Below, one piece after another: positions 25,300 to 35,032 of a stretch of 64,000 bases of DNA; position 1 is the stretch's first letter, and every line of letters begins with the position of its first letter. The notes below the pieces were generated by a model. The model searched no databases, had not been told where the DNA came from, and saw only the letters and a list, made by a program, of their open reading frames with translations. Both the position numbers and the translations under genes were made by a program. Source of the DNA: Cytobacillus solani (GTDB lineage Bacteria > Bacillota > Bacilli > Bacillales > Cytobacillaceae); assembly GCF_001420595.1 (NCBI RefSeq), contig NZ_LJIX01000006.1, positions 304,361-368,360 on the forward strand, read 5' to 3'.

Positions 25300-26847
25300 T
25301 TGGTACAACCATACAAACATGAACCATTTACTAATTTTAAATTGGAAGAAAATCACCAAGCCTATTTAACTGGTTTAAAAACAGTTGAAAGTTATTTGGG
25401 AAAGGATTACGATCTAGTGATCGACGGAGAGCGCATCTCTACAGAAGACAAAATCGTATCTTATAATCCTGCTAATAAAACAGAAGTAATTGGCCGTGTG
25501 TCTAAAGCCAACCGTGATCTTGCTGAAAAAGCGATGCAAGCTGCAGTAGAAGCGTTTAAAACGTGGAAAAAAGTAAAAGCAGAAACACGTGCGGACGTTT
25601 TATTCAAAGCAGCTGCCATCATTCGCCGCCGCAAGCATGAGTTCTCTGCCCTTTTAACAAAAGAAGCAGGAAAGCCTTGGAATGAAGCGGATGCAGATAC
25701 AGCAGAAGCGATTGATTTCCTTGAATTCTATGCGCGACAAATGCTAAACATTAAAGACGGAGTGCCTGTAAACAGCCGTCCAAATGAATATAACCGTTAT
25801 GACTATATTCCGTTAGGAGTAGGAATCATTATTTCTCCTTGGAACTTCCCGCTTGCGATTATGGCTGGAACAACGGTTGCCGCAATCGTAGCAGGGAATA
25901 CCGTTCTTCTAAAACCAGCTTCTACAACACCAGTTGTTGCTGCGAAATTCGTTGAAGTGATGGAAGAAGCAGGTCTTCCGAAGGGCGTTCTAAACTTTGT
26001 ACCTGGAAGTGGTGCAGAGGTTGGGGATTACCTAGTAGACCATAAGGATACACGTTTCATTAGCTTTACGGGGTCTCGTGATGTTGGTCTTCGTATTTTC
26101 GAACGTGCATCTAAATTAAGCGAAGGCCAAGTTTGGATGAAGCGTGTCATTGCAGAAATGGGCGGAAAAGACACAATCGTTGTCGATAAGGAAGCAGATC
26201 TTGAGCTAGCTGCAACTTCAATCGTTGCATCTGCATTTGGCTTCTCTGGACAAAAATGCTCTGCGTGTTCTCGTGCAGTCATCGTTGAAGATGTGTACGA
26301 TCAAGTGTTAAATCGTGCCGTTGAATTAACAAATGAATTAACACAAGGGGATCCAACTGATCCGAATAACTACATGGCTACAGTAATAGACCAAAGTGCA
26401 TATAATAAAATCATGAGCTACATCGAAATTGGCAAAAAAGAAGGAAAGCTAATGACAGGTGGAGAAGGAGACGACTCCAAAGGCTACTTCATTAAGCCAA
26501 CTATTTTTGCAGACCTTGACCCAGAAGCTCGCATTATGAAAGAAGAAATCTTTGGCCCTGTCGTTGGATTTACAAAAGCGAAGGATTTCGATCATGCGAT
26601 TGAAATTGCGAACAACACAGAATATGGTCTAACAGGAGCAGTTATCACAAATAATCGTAAGAATATCGAAAAAGCACGTGAAGATTTCCATGTCGGTAAC
26701 CTTTACTTCAACCGTGGATGTACAGGTGCAATCGTTGGATACCAGCCATTTGGCGGCTTCAATATGTCAGGAACAGATTCAAAAGCAGGCGGACCTGACT
26801 ACATCCAGCTTCACATGCAAGCGAAAACAACTTCTGAAATGTTCTAA
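25300..26847 (+). CDS. rocA: 1-pyrroline-5-carboxylate dehydrogenase
   Basis: This enzyme oxidizes glutamate semialdehyde/P5C to glutamate with NAD, the last step of proline and arginine breakdown. The 515-residue protein starts at TTG 25300 behind AGGAGGCGG (25285-25293). It shows the aldehyde dehydrogenase layout: [10 protein letters not shown] near residue 182, [11 protein letters not shown] near 235, the general-base glutamate in EMGGKD and the catalytic Cys320 in GQKCSACSR. It matches the Bacillus RocA/PutC group. It is a single gene here, with its own terminator and no proline dehydrogenase next to it. Regulation cannot be read from the sequence; no clear -24/-12 sigma-54 promoter was found. 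Confidence 0.95.
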   Translation: MVQPYKHEPFTNFKLEENHQAYLTGLKTVESYLGKDYDLVIDGERISTEDKIVSYNPANKTEVIGRVSKANRDLAEKAMQAAVEAFKTWKKVKAETRADVLFKAAAIIRRRKHEFSALLTKEAGKPWNEADADTAEAIDFLEFYARQMLNIKDGVPVNSRPNEYNRYDYIPLGVGIIISPWNFPLAIMAGTTVAAIVAGNTVLLKPASTTPVVAAKFVEVMEEAGLPKGVLNFVPGSGAEVGDYLVDHKDTRFISFTGSRDVGLRIFERASKLSEGQVWMKRVIAEMGGKDTIVVDKEADLELAATSIVASAFGFSGQKCSACSRAVIVEDVYDQVLNRAVELTNELTQGDPTDPNNYMATVIDQSAYNKIMSYIEIGKKEGKLMTGGEGDDSKGYFIKPTIFADLDPEARIMKEEIFGPVVGFTKAKDFDHAIEIANNTEYGLTGAVITNNRKNIEKAREDFHVGNLYFNRGCTGAIVGYQPFGGFNMSGTDSKAGGPDYIQLHMQAKTTSEMF

Positions 26848-26866
26848 TAGAAAACAAATAGATGAA

Positions 26867-26901
26867 AGAGTGATTTGCCTTAGGCAGATCACTCTTTTTT
26901 T
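26867..26901 (+). terminator. Strong terminator after rocA
   Basis: AGAGTGATTTGCC (26867-26879) pairs with GGCAGATCACTCT (26883-26895), with one G-T pair and a 3-nt loop, and runs into TTTTTTT. Confidence 0.9.
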
Positions 26902-26967
26902 GTTCCTATCGAAGAATGTCGAATTAAATTTCTGAAAATTTTAAAATTAACTGTTCCAAAAATATCG

Positions 26968-27041
26968 TTGTTGTTATACAATAAATAACATAGTTTGATA
27001 ACTGTATTATAACAACAAAGATGTTCATTCCTTAAATGAAC
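26968..27041. promoter_or_regulatory. Inverted repeats in the aceA control region
   Basis: TTGTTGTTATA (26968-26978) and TATAACAACAA (27008-27018) are perfect 11-bp inverted repeats spaced by 29 bp. GTTCATT (27023-27029) and AATGAAC (27035-27041) form a second 7-bp palindrome. TTGATA near 26995 and the T/A-rich TATTAT near 27005 could be promoter elements between the arms. They are probably operators for aceA; the regulator is unknown. Confidence 0.55.
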
Positions 27042-27099
27042 CCATAGCTAGTTACTCACACAAAAAATCTATCGGAATTTTTAAAGGAGGAACTTAATT

Positions 27100-28392
27100 A
27101 TGACAGAAACAAGAGTGCAGCAATTACAAGAAAGCTGGGAAATGGATGAGCGGTGGAATGGAATTGATAGACCTTATTCTGCTGAAGAGGTAATTAAACT
27201 GCGAGGATCGATTGACATTGAATATACACTTGCACGAAAGGGAGCGGAGAAGCTTTGGAAGCTTGTTAATGAAGAGGATTTCGTTCCAGCATTAGGTGCG
27301 TTAACTGGAAATCAAGCTGTACAGCAAGTGAAAGCGGGATTGAAGGCAATTTATTTAAGCGGCTGGCAAGTCGCGGCAGATGCTAATCTGTCTGGTCATA
27401 TGTACCCGGACCAAAGTCTATATCCTGCAAACAGTGTGCCGAGTGTTGTGAAAAGAATTAATCAGGCACTGCAGCGTGCCGATCAAATTCACCATATGGA
27501 AGGGGATCAATCGATTGACTGGTTTGCTCCAATTGTCGCAGATGCGGAGGCTGGGTTTGGCGGGCAGCTAAACGTGTTTGAATTGATGAAAGGGATGATT
27601 GAAGCGGGTGCAGGCGGCGTGCACTTTGAAGACCAGCTTTCCTCAGAGAAAAAATGCGGTCATCTTGGCGGCAAAGTGCTTCTGCCTACCCAGACTGCAG
27701 TAAAAAACCTAATTGCTGCTAGATTAGCAGCCGATGTCATGGGCGTGCCAACTCTAATTGTAGCCCGTACAGATGCAAATGCTGCTGACTTAATTACGAG
27801 CGACGTAGATTCACATGATGCTCCATTTATTACTGGCGACCGTACCCCTGAAGGATTTTTCCGGACGAAGGCTGGTTTAGAACAAGCGATTGCCCGAGGA
27901 TTAGCCTATGCGCCATATGCTGACCTTGTATGGTGTGAAACCTCTGAACCTGATTTAGAAGAAGCTAGACGTTTTGCTGAAGCGATTCATGAAAAGTTTC
28001 CTGGCAAGCTATTAGCTTATAATTGCTCCCCATCCTTCAACTGGAGAAGTAAGCTAGATGAAGAAACCATTGCTAAATTCCAAGTGGAGCTTGGAAAAAT
28101 GGGGTATAAATTTCAATTCGTTACATTAGCTGGCTTCCATGCACTAAACCATAGCATGTTTGAATTAGCACGCGGTTACAAGGCTTATGGCATGGCTGCA
28201 TACTCGGAATTGCAGCAGGCTGAATTTGCAAGTGAGGAATATGGCTATACAGCAACAAGACATCAAAGGGAGGTGGGGACAGGCTATTTCGATCAAGTTT
28301 CTATGACAATTACTGGTGGAACTTCTTCAACAACAGCCCTAAAAGGGTCTACTGAAGAAGAGCAATTTACTGCTGCAAAGCAAGAGGTTTAA
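27100..28392 (+). CDS. aceA: Isocitrate lyase
   Basis: Isocitrate lyase splits isocitrate to glyoxylate and succinate, the first step of the glyoxylate shunt. At 430 residues it is the usual bacterial length. ATG 27100 lies behind AAAGGAGGAAC. The catalytic signature [13 protein letters not shown] holds the active cysteine at residue 186; ADAEAGFGG near 147 and CSPSFNW near 310 are further substrate and metal motifs. No malate synthase gene is adjacent in this window. The upstream region contains two palindromes, suggesting control by carbon source. Confidence 0.96.
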   Translation: MTETRVQQLQESWEMDERWNGIDRPYSAEEVIKLRGSIDIEYTLARKGAEKLWKLVNEEDFVPALGALTGNQAVQQVKAGLKAIYLSGWQVAADANLSGHMYPDQSLYPANSVPSVVKRINQALQRADQIHHMEGDQSIDWFAPIVADAEAGFGGQLNVFELMKGMIEAGAGGVHFEDQLSSEKKCGHLGGKVLLPTQTAVKNLIAARLAADVMGVPTLIVARTDANAADLITSDVDSHDAPFITGDRTPEGFFRTKAGLEQAIARGLAYAPYADLVWCETSEPDLEEARRFAEAIHEKFPGKLLAYNCSPSFNWRSKLDEETIAKFQVELGKMGYKFQFVTLAGFHALNHSMFELARGYKAYGMAAYSELQQAEFASEEYGYTATRHQREVGTGYFDQVSMTITGGTSSTTALKGSTEEEQFTAAKQEV

Positions 28393-28422
28393 TTCCCTTT
28401 TGCAAGAACAATATGTTGAAAG

Positions 28423-28452
28423 TATGAAGGATTCAGAGCCTTCAATATGTTT
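28423..28452 (+). terminator. Weak hairpin after aceA
   Basis: TATGAAGG (28423-28430) and CCTTCAATA (28439-28447) can pair with a one-base bulge, followed by TGTTTTAT. This is a possible but modest terminator. Confidence 0.35.
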
Positions 28453-28623
28453 TATCCATTCTATCGTGATTTTAACTTTTTTCTCCTATTTTGCACCTCT
28501 CTTCATTTGAAGGGAGGATTTTTTTGTATAAAAAGGTAATGATTATACTAGCACAACTGTTAAAATGAATACATACATAGTAATAGCCCTTCTTTTCCTT
28601 AAATAAATGGGAGGTATGTGACT

Positions 28624-29076
28624 TTGTCAAAAAATGTAGATGATTATATTCAGCAAGGGATTTATGGGGAAAAACAAACGAAGCCAGATGAACGAAGGAA
28701 ATTTCTCGGAACACTGCGAGAACGAATAATTATTGCGCTAACCCAGTCGCAAGTAAGAGAATCAGGAATGTATAAACAGGTAGAGGCGGCATTAAAAGAA
28801 AATCAAAAGGCACATCTGTACCTGAATGGAAATATGAGCTATGGCGAGTTTTCAAAATATATAAAAGCTGCGGGAGATTACAAAGTAGATTATACAATCG
28901 TAACAAATAAAGATCATAACTCGGAAATTGGTCTCGTCCTTGCATACGACCATGCGATTGATAAAGAAGATATTTATGTACAAAAGGAAACGGGAGTGCA
29001 AAAACAGGAAAAGGCCAAGGAGAAAAAAGGTGCCTTTACAATACTTTCGAATGTATTTAAACGAAGGAGCCAATAG
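28624..29076 (+). CDS. yueI: YueI family (DUF1694) protein
   Basis: The product has about 150 residues. TTG 28624 (MSKNVDDYIQQG) is favoured because GGGAGG at 28609-28614 lies 9 bp before it; GTG 28618 is too close to that site. The pattern VDDYIQQGIYGEKQTKPDER followed by FLGTLRERIIIALTQ is typical of the YueI family, whose function is unknown. The C-terminal tail (about 125-150) is lysine-rich and specific to this protein. It stands alone between aceA and gatCAB, closed by a short terminator. Confidence 0.82.
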   Translation: MSKNVDDYIQQGIYGEKQTKPDERRKFLGTLRERIIIALTQSQVRESGMYKQVEAALKENQKAHLYLNGNMSYGEFSKYIKAAGDYKVDYTIVTNKDHNSEIGLVLAYDHAIDKEDIYVQKETGVQKQEKAKEKKGAFTILSNVFKRRSQ

Positions 29077-29092
29077 GACTCCTTTCGTTTTG
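29071..29092 (+). terminator. Terminator of the yueI gene
   Basis: The stem CGAAGGAG/CTCCTTTCG, with one bulged base around CCAATAGGA, overlaps the stop codon and is followed by TTTTG. Confidence 0.6.
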
Positions 29093-29094
29093 TT

Positions 29095-29199
29095 TGCAAA
29101 CTAAAGGAGGAAACTTGCAAATATACTAGAGGCTGCAAATAAAGAAGTAATCTTGCAAAAAAATATAATGATTTGCAAATAAATAAGGATGATTGCAAA
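29095..29199. repeat. Phased TTGCAAA array, six copies at about 20 bp
   Basis: TGCAAA occurs at 29095, 29116, 29134, 29154, 29174 and 29194, that is at steps of 21, 18, 20, 20 and 20 bp. The bases between copies are A/T-rich or purine-rich and differ. A neighbouring array at 46135-46322 uses the same motif and period. The remaining 300 bp to gatC hold only one terminator that I can support. Confidence 0.85.
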
Positions 29200-29328
29200 T
29201 AAACTGCCAAAAATATAAAATTCATGTTAATTTAAAAAATAAAAAGGTACAGTTGGCGGTGAACTGAATGAATAGCTATGATGTTTTTCCAGATTCTAAC
29301 TTGAGTCTATAATATTCATCGGTAAAAG

Positions 29329-29358
29329 AGCAGTATCCAATAGGGTACAGCTTTTTTT
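29329..29358 (+). terminator. Orphan terminator upstream of gatC
   Basis: AGCAGTATCC (29329-29338) pairs with GGGTACAGCT (29343-29352), one mismatch and one G-T pair, with loop AATA and a following TTTTTT. No gene lies between it and the yueI terminator, so it might end a leader transcript or guard gatCAB against read-through. Confidence 0.7.
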
Positions 29359-29515
29359 AATATATAGAGTATTAACTGCGTAATGACTGCAAATCATGTT
29401 AAAATAGGCAGAAGGATCGGATATTATGTCAAATCAGGTAGTGGTTTAACGCATGAAAGTTTGATATGATAAATCATATTGTGTGAAGAAAAGAACATAT
29501 TTGGAGGTGGCTTAC

Positions 29516-29806
29516 ATGTCTAGAATTTCTGCTGATCAGGTTAAGCATGTGGCAAACTTGGCGAGACTGGCAATTACGGAAGAAGAGACAGAGAAATTTA
29601 CGAATCAATTGGATGCGATCATTTCTTTTGCTGAACAATTGAATGAAATAAATACGGATGGTGTCGAACCAACATCTCATATCTTAGATATGAAAAATGT
29701 GATGCGAGAAGATGTCCCGCAAGAGGGATTGCCACAGTCTGAAGTGCTGAAAAATGCACCAGAACATCAAGACGGTCAAGTGAAAGTACCGTCCATTATG
29801 GAATAA
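29516..29806 (+). CDS. gatC: Asp-tRNA(Asn)/Glu-tRNA(Gln) amidotransferase subunit C
   Basis: GatC is the small stabilizing subunit of the GatCAB complex that converts Glu-tRNA(Gln) (and Asp-tRNA(Asn)) to the amide form. The start is ATG 29516 (96 residues), with TTGGAGGTGG at 29501-29510; the frame is open further upstream, but without a proper site. The sequence [16 protein letters not shown] followed by the helical [18 protein letters not shown] is typical, as is the MREDVPQ stretch near residue 63. It leads the gatC-gatA-gatB operon, with gatA 13 bp downstream. Confidence 0.96.
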   Translation: MSRISADQVKHVANLARLAITEEETEKFTNQLDAIISFAEQLNEINTDGVEPTSHILDMKNVMREDVPQEGLPQSEVLKNAPEHQDGQVKVPSIME

Positions 29807-29819
29807 GGGGGGAAAGGTT

Positions 29820-31277
29820 TTGAGTTTATTTGATCATAAAGTATCAGAGCTTCATGAGCAATTACATAAAAAAGAGTTGAAAGTGACCGATCTAGTAGAT
29901 GAATCGTACAAGCGCATTAGTGAGGTTGAAGAAAAAGTACAAGCGTTTTTGACTTTAGATGAAGAAAGAGCACGTGAAACTGCAAAACAAATGGATGATA
30001 AGCTAGGAACGGATGAATCAAAAGGGCTTCTGTTTGGAATGCCTATCGGTGTGAAGGACAATATTGTTACAAAGGGATTGCGCACGACTTGTGCTAGCAA
30101 AATATTAGAGAATTTTGATCCAATCTATGATGCGACAGTTGTTAATAAATTGCACCAGGCAGAGACGATTACGATCGGGAAATTAAATATGGATGAATTT
30201 GCGATGGGCTCATCGAATGAAAATTCAGCTTACAAGAAGACAAGAAACCCATGGAATCTAGATCGAGTTCCTGGAGGATCTTCCGGTGGTTCAGCTGCCT
30301 CTGTTGCTGCAGGAGAGGTATTATTCTCTTTAGGATCTGATACAGGCGGATCGATTAGACAACCAGCTTCTTTCTGTGGCGTTGTTGGAATGAAGCCTAC
30401 ATATGGCCGCGTTTCTCGTTTTGGACTTGTTGCATTTGCTTCGTCGCTTGATCAAATTGGCCCAATTACAAGAACGGTTGAAGATAACGCCTATTTATTG
30501 CAGGCGATATCTGGTTTGGATCCGATGGACTCAACATCTGCAAATGTTGCTGTACCAAGCTTTGTTGAATCCTTAACAGGTGATATTAGAGGCTTGAAAA
30601 TTGCCGTGCCGAAGGAATATTTAGGCGAAGGCGTACAAGAAAAAGTGCGTCAATCAGTATTAGACGCTTTAAAGGTGCTGGAGAACCTTGGTGCGACATG
30701 GGAAGAAGTATCACTGCCGCATTCAAAATATGCACTTGCTGCTTATTATTTATTATCTTCATCAGAGGCATCCGCAAACCTTGCCAGATTTGACGGTGTG
30801 CGCTATGGATATCGGACAGAAAATGCGGAAAGCTTAATTGATTTATATAAAAAGACTCGGGCAGAAGGATTCGGTGAAGAAGTAAAACGCCGAATCATGC
30901 TTGGAACATTTGCCCTAAGCTCGGGTTACTATGATGCCTATTACAAAAAAGCACAAAAGGTTCGTACATTAATCAAAAATGACTTTGAAGAAGTATTCAA
31001 GAAATATGATGTCATTATTGGGCCAACGACACCTACACCAGCTTTTAAACTAGATGAAAATACAAAAGACCCGTTAACGATGTATGCGAATGACATTTTA
31101 ACGATTCCAGTGAACCTTGCTGGTGTACCTGGAATCTCTATACCATGTGGATTTGTAAACGAATTGCCGCTGGGATTGCAAATCATCGGCAAGCACTTTG
31201 ATGAAAGCACGGTCTATCGTGTGGCACATGCTTTCGAACAGGCAACAGAATTTCATAAGCAAAAGCCTGGATTGTAA
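29820..31277 (+). CDS. gatA: Amidotransferase subunit A (amidase family)
   Basis: GatA hydrolyses glutamine and passes ammonia to GatB. The 485-residue protein starts at TTG 29820 behind a G-rich site. It has the amidase Ser-cisSer-Lys triad: lysine in [10 protein letters not shown] near residue 79 and the serines in [15 protein letters not shown] near residue 155, then [15 protein letters not shown] near 175. The length and motif spacing are normal. It is followed by gatB after 13 bp. No T-box was seen upstream of the operon. Confidence 0.97.
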   Translation: MSLFDHKVSELHEQLHKKELKVTDLVDESYKRISEVEEKVQAFLTLDEERARETAKQMDDKLGTDESKGLLFGMPIGVKDNIVTKGLRTTCASKILENFDPIYDATVVNKLHQAETITIGKLNMDEFAMGSSNENSAYKKTRNPWNLDRVPGGSSGGSAASVAAGEVLFSLGSDTGGSIRQPASFCGVVGMKPTYGRVSRFGLVAFASSLDQIGPITRTVEDNAYLLQAISGLDPMDSTSANVAVPSFVESLTGDIRGLKIAVPKEYLGEGVQEKVRQSVLDALKVLENLGATWEEVSLPHSKYALAAYYLLSSSEASANLARFDGVRYGYRTENAESLIDLYKKTRAEGFGEEVKRRIMLGTFALSSGYYDAYYKKAQKVRTLIKNDFEEVFKKYDVIIGPTTPTPAFKLDENTKDPLTMYANDILTIPVNLAGVPGISIPCGFVNELPLGLQIIGKHFDESTVYRVAHAFEQATEFHKQKPGL

Positions 31278-31290
31278 GGGGGGAGAAGGA

Positions 31291-32718
31291 ATGAAATTTG
31301 AAACGGTTATTGGACTAGAGGTCCATGTTGAATTAAAAACAGATTCGAAGATTTTCTCAGCGAGCCCGAACCATTTTGGAGCTGAACCAAACACAAATAC
31401 GACAGTAATTGATCTTGGCTACCCAGGTGTTCTACCGGTTCTGAATAAGAAGGTCGTTGAATATGGGATGAAAGCAGCGATGGCACTTAATTGTGAGATC
31501 GCTCCAATTACGAAATTTGACCGAAAGAACTATTTTTACCCTGATAATCCAAAGGCATATCAGATTTCCCAGTTTGACAAACCAATTGGCGAGCATGGCT
31601 GGATTGAAATTGAAGTGGACGGATATAAAAAGAAAATCGGCATTACCCGTATCCATTTAGAAGAGGATGCTGGAAAACTGACACATGGCAATGGATATTC
31701 ATTAGTCGATTATAATCGTCAAGGAACACCGTTGATTGAAATTGTTTCAGAACCAGATATTCGTACACCAAACGAAGCATATGCCTATCTTGAAAAATTA
31801 AAGTCAATCATTCAATATACGGGTGTATCAGATTGTAAAATGGAAGAAGGCTCATTGCGCTGTGATGCCAATATTTCTCTCCGTCCAGTTGGGCAAGAAG
31901 AATTTGGAACGAAAACAGAACTAAAAAATTTAAACTCCTTTAACTTTGTCCGTAAAGGATTAGAATATGAAGAAAAACGCCAAGAGGAAATTTTGCTTGC
32001 TGGAGGCGAAATCGGACAAGAAACACTTAGATATGATGAAGCAACAAACACGACGATCTTGATGCGTGTGAAAGAAGGATCTGATGATTATCGTTATTTC
32101 CCTGAGCCAGACCTCTTAGACATTCATATTGATGAAGACTGGAAAGCCCGAATTCGTGCGGAGATTCCTGAGCTTCCAGATGAGCGGAAAAAACGGTATG
32201 TCGAAGAGCTTGGCCTACCTGTTTATGATGCAGCTGTTTTGACGGTAACAAAGGAAATGGCTGATTTCTTTGAAGCGACTGTTCATGCTGGCGCAGAAGC
32301 TAAGCAAGCGTCGAACTGGATCATGGGTGAAGTGTCAGCCTACTTAAAGGCCGAACAAAAGGAGCTGGTTGAAACAGCTTTGACTGCTGAAGGTCTTGCC
32401 GGAATGATTAAACTTATTGAGAACGGAACGATTTCCTCAAAGATTGCGAAAAAGGTCTTCAAAGAATTAATCGAGAATGGCGGAAGCGCTGAGCAAATTG
32501 TAAAGGACAAGGGACTTGTCCAAATTTCAGATGAAGGCGCCCTCTTGAAAATTGTTACAGAAGTACTAGATAATAATCCAAAAATTATTGAGGATTACAA
32601 AAACGGAAAAGAAAAGGCGGCTGGTTCCCTAGTGGGTCAAATCATGAAAGCAACAAAAGGTCAAGCAAACCCGCCATTAGTGAACAAGATATTATTAGAG
32701 GAAATAAAGAAAAGATAA
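31291..32718 (+). CDS. gatB: Amidotransferase subunit B
   Basis: GatB is the ATP-dependent kinase/transamidase subunit that activates the misacylated tRNA. ATG 31291 behind GGGGGGAGAAGG gives 475 residues; a longer frame from 31198 overlaps gatA and is not supported. The family start [13 protein letters not shown] is followed by [20 protein letters not shown] near residue 75 and by [16 protein letters not shown] near 185. The C-terminal YqeY-like tail (about 330-475) binds tRNA. It ends the operon, with a strong terminator 8 bp downstream. Confidence 0.97.
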   Translation: MKFETVIGLEVHVELKTDSKIFSASPNHFGAEPNTNTTVIDLGYPGVLPVLNKKVVEYGMKAAMALNCEIAPITKFDRKNYFYPDNPKAYQISQFDKPIGEHGWIEIEVDGYKKKIGITRIHLEEDAGKLTHGNGYSLVDYNRQGTPLIEIVSEPDIRTPNEAYAYLEKLKSIIQYTGVSDCKMEEGSLRCDANISLRPVGQEEFGTKTELKNLNSFNFVRKGLEYEEKRQEEILLAGGEIGQETLRYDEATNTTILMRVKEGSDDYRYFPEPDLLDIHIDEDWKARIRAEIPELPDERKKRYVEELGLPVYDAAVLTVTKEMADFFEATVHAGAEAKQASNWIMGEVSAYLKAEQKELVETALTAEGLAGMIKLIENGTISSKIAKKVFKELIENGGSAEQIVKDKGLVQISDEGALLKIVTEVLDNNPKIIEDYKNGKEKAAGSLVGQIMKATKGQANPPLVNKILLEEIKKR

Positions 32719-32726
32719 GGCAGCAA

Positions 32727-32758
32727 AGGGCTGGTGGATTTTTCCATCAGCCCTTTTT
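32727..32758 (+). terminator. Terminator of gatCAB
   Basis: AGGGCTGGTGGA (32727-32738) pairs with TCCATCAGCCCT (about 32743-32754), followed by TTTTT. A near-copy of this hairpin and its 3' flank recurs at 35813. Confidence 0.9.
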
Positions 32759-32765
32759 CGACAAA
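32755..32765 (-). promoter_or_regulatory. Putative Spo0A box
   Basis: TTTTCGACAAA is the exact reverse complement of the Spo0A box consensus TTTGTCGAAAA. It lies in the T tract of the gatB terminator, about 180 bp before the LytTR gene. A single box can occur by chance. Confidence 0.4.
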
Positions 32766-32943
32766 TACCTCTTATATTTCCCAGGAAAAGATAACAATCT
32801 ACAAAAATATGTCCTATTAACTAATAGATAGTAGTGAAAATGTAAAATAATAAAGTTATAATATGAAAAGAAAAAAATGTAAAAAATTGTCTTTTTCCTT
32901 TTTACAACTTATTGATATTTTATATGAACATTAGGTGATCACA

Positions 32944-34008
32944 GTGAGTATTTTGAAAATCAATGATTTAGAAAAACATGAGGAGCATTCGTTAGTTTTT
33001 CCCGCCTTTTGTTTAGAGGTATCGGAGCATGAGGTGGTAGCTATTCATTCGAGTACGAATGTGCGGACCGTTTTAGTAAAGCTATTTTTAGGAGAGCTAC
33101 CTGTTTCAAGTGGAGAATTAAGCATAAATGGGCAAGAACTCACGAAATCAAAAGATGCTTACTTTGATCAAGTCGGCATGTATCTTTTAGATGATGGATT
33201 ATACGAAAGATTGAGTGTAAAGGATCACTTTTCCTTTTTCCAAAAACTATATGGCTCGGAGCTTTCAATGGATGAAGCGCTGCGCATGACTCAGCTAGAG
33301 CCTAAACGGAATATTCGCCTTAGCAGGCTAACCGCTTCCGAAAAAAGACGAGTTCATTTTGGTCGCTTGCTTTTTCAGAATCCAGCCCTGTTTATATTTG
33401 AAGAACCTGACCAGAATACTGATTTGGAAACAAAACGAGTATTTTTAAAGCTTGTAAGAAAACTGAGTGAAAAAGGCAAAGGCGTGCTTGTACTAACCGG
33501 AAACATGGAGAGTGCACTTTCAGTGACAGATAAGGTCTGCCGCTTAGACGAAACGGGTTTGCATGTACTGGATGTCGTTTTTGACGAAGAAACAACTGAT
33601 GCACCATCAAAAGAAGAATTTAAATCTGAGGATCAAATAATTGAAGAAGAAATAATTATCCAGCCTGTCCGCTTTGAAAAGATTCCTACAAAGGTGAATG
33701 ACAAAATCGTTTTATTTGATCCGCCAGAAATAGATTACATAGAAAGCAATGAAGGACAGTCCAATATTTATATTAAAGGAGAAATGTATCCAAGTGTATT
33801 TACAATGACCGAACTTGAGAACCGCCTGCATCCATATGGGTTCTTTAGATGTCATCGTTCTTACATTGTGAATTTGCAAAAGGTTCGTGAGGTAGTCACT
33901 TGGACAAGAAATAGCTTTACTTTAGTATTAGGTGATGCGAAAAAGTCATCTATCCCGTTATCAAAGACGAAAATGGCAGAACTAAAGGGCATGTTAGGTC
34001 TTAAATAA
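32944..34008 (+). CDS. Pseudo-ABC ATPase / LytTR DNA-binding regulator
   Basis: About residues 1-210 have the fold pattern of an ABC ATPase domain, but the Walker A loop is replaced by HSSTNVRTV, the signature LSGGQ by LTASE, and Walker B is ALFIFEEPD, so ATP hydrolysis is unlikely. The C-terminal 110 residues form a LytTR DNA-binding domain with IDYIESNEGQSNIYI and FFRCHRSYIVN. The phrase GLYERLSV recurs as GLYERLTV in the ATPase encoded next door. GTG 32944 fits AGGTGAT at 32933-32939; GTG 32935 is an alternative. It probably controls the adjacent transporter genes. An inverted repeat TGTAAAAA/TTTTTACA (32878-32906) lies upstream. Confidence 0.88.
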   Translation: MSILKINDLEKHEEHSLVFPAFCLEVSEHEVVAIHSSTNVRTVLVKLFLGELPVSSGELSINGQELTKSKDAYFDQVGMYLLDDGLYERLSVKDHFSFFQKLYGSELSMDEALRMTQLEPKRNIRLSRLTASEKRRVHFGRLLFQNPALFIFEEPDQNTDLETKRVFLKLVRKLSEKGKGVLVLTGNMESALSVTDKVCRLDETGLHVLDVVFDEETTDAPSKEEFKSEDQIIEEEIIIQPVRFEKIPTKVNDKIVLFDPPEIDYIESNEGQSNIYIKGEMYPSVFTMTELENRLHPYGFFRCHRSYIVNLQKVREVVTWTRNSFTLVLGDAKKSSIPLSKTKMAELKGMLGLK

Positions 34009-34076
34009 TGCTCCACTCCATGTGAATAATGCTCCATTCAGTCTGTTAAATGCTCTTTTCATCCAAATAATAATGC
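34008..34076. repeat. Short phased ATGC motif array after the LytTR gene
   Basis: ATGCTC or ATGC occurs at 34008, 34029, 34050 and 34073 (steps 21, 21 and 23 bp). The first two copies share AATAATGCTCCAYTC and the third TAAATGCTCTTTTC. The array begins at the stop codon. Downstream, GAAAGCGGAGGCGCC (about 34112-34126) looks like an isolated end of the family A repeat. Confidence 0.6.
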
Positions 34077-34183
34077 ATGGCAAAGATTTGTTTCATAAGA
34101 TTAGATCATACGAAAGCGGAGGCGCCATACAGTGCCGATGCATACATGATAATTTACAAATCAAATTTGCCAGGAGGATGAAA

Positions 34184-35032
34184 ATGGAGAACATTATAGA
34201 AGTTGCGGGATTAGCAAAAATGTTTGCCAATCAAACAGCATTAAAGGATGTTTCATTTAATGTAAGAAAAGGAGAGACATTTGGATTTTTAGGTCCAAGT
34301 GGATCCGGAAAAACAACGACAATAAAAATTTTAACTGCACAATTAGCTCAAACGGACGGAGATGCATATGTTTTCGGTGTTTCAGCTTCAAAGCTAAAGG
34401 AAGCTCGTTATCGCAAAAAAATCGGCGTATTGACAGATAACAGCGGACTATATGAAAGATTAACGGTCTTGGATAACTTGAAGCTTTATTGCGGTCTATA
34501 TGATGTAAATGAATCAAGAATTGATGAAGTACTAGAGATGGTAAACCTTAAGGATAACAAAAAGAAGGTCGTTTCGAAGCTTTCAAAAGGTATGCTCCAA
34601 AGGGTAACACTAGCAAGAGCCTTTCTACATAAGCCTGAGCTATTGTTTCTTGACGAGCCGACTTCTGCGCTTGATCCAGTTAATTCTAGGCATATTTATA
34701 AAGGGCTTGAGCAGCTAAAAGAGAATGGGACGACGATTTTCTTGACAACACATGATATGAATGAGGCTGAGCTGCTTTGTGATCGAGTTGCTTTTTTAAA
34801 TAATGGAAAAATCCAATTGATTGGCCCGCCAAGAGAGCTGCGGAAAAAGTATGCGGACGACACGCTAACTGTAGAGCTTGCAGATGGCAAGATTGAAATT
34901 CTTCATAAAGGAGAAAAAGGTGCACAAACAATGTATCAACTAATGAGTGAAAATAAAGTTATATCTGTGCACTCGAATGAACCGACTCTTGGAGATATAT
35001 TCGTAGAAATTACAGGGAGGAAATTATCATGA
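34184..35032 (+). CDS. ABC transporter ATP-binding protein
   Basis: This 282-residue ATPase of an ABC-2 type exporter starts at ATG 34184 behind AGGAGG (34172-34177). It has an intact Walker A (GPSGSGKTTT near residue 40), signature LSKGMLQR near 135, Walker B LLFLDEPTSALD near 153 and the H-loop TTHDMNEAE near 188, followed by a C-terminal accessory region of about 60 residues. It should power the permease encoded next, with which it overlaps by 4 bp. The degenerate ATPase domain of the upstream LytTR protein resembles it and probably arose by duplication. The substrate is unknown; relatives export sodium or antibiotics. Confidence 0.92.
   Translation: MENIIEVAGLAKMFANQTALKDVSFNVRKGETFGFLGPSGSGKTTTIKILTAQLAQTDGDAYVFGVSASKLKEARYRKKIGVLTDNSGLYERLTVLDNLKLYCGLYDVNESRIDEVLEMVNLKDNKKKVVSKLSKGMLQRVTLARAFLHKPELLFLDEPTSALDPVNSRHIYKGLEQLKENGTTIFLTTHDMNEAELLCDRVAFLNNGKIQLIGPPRELRKKYADDTLTVELADGKIEILHKGEKGAQTMYQLMSENKVISVHSNEPTLGDIFVEITGRKLS

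Noticed and set aside
29200-29515. T-box leader before gatCAB
   Set aside because: The T-box consensus (AGGGTGGNACCGCG) is absent; only a plain terminator is seen.
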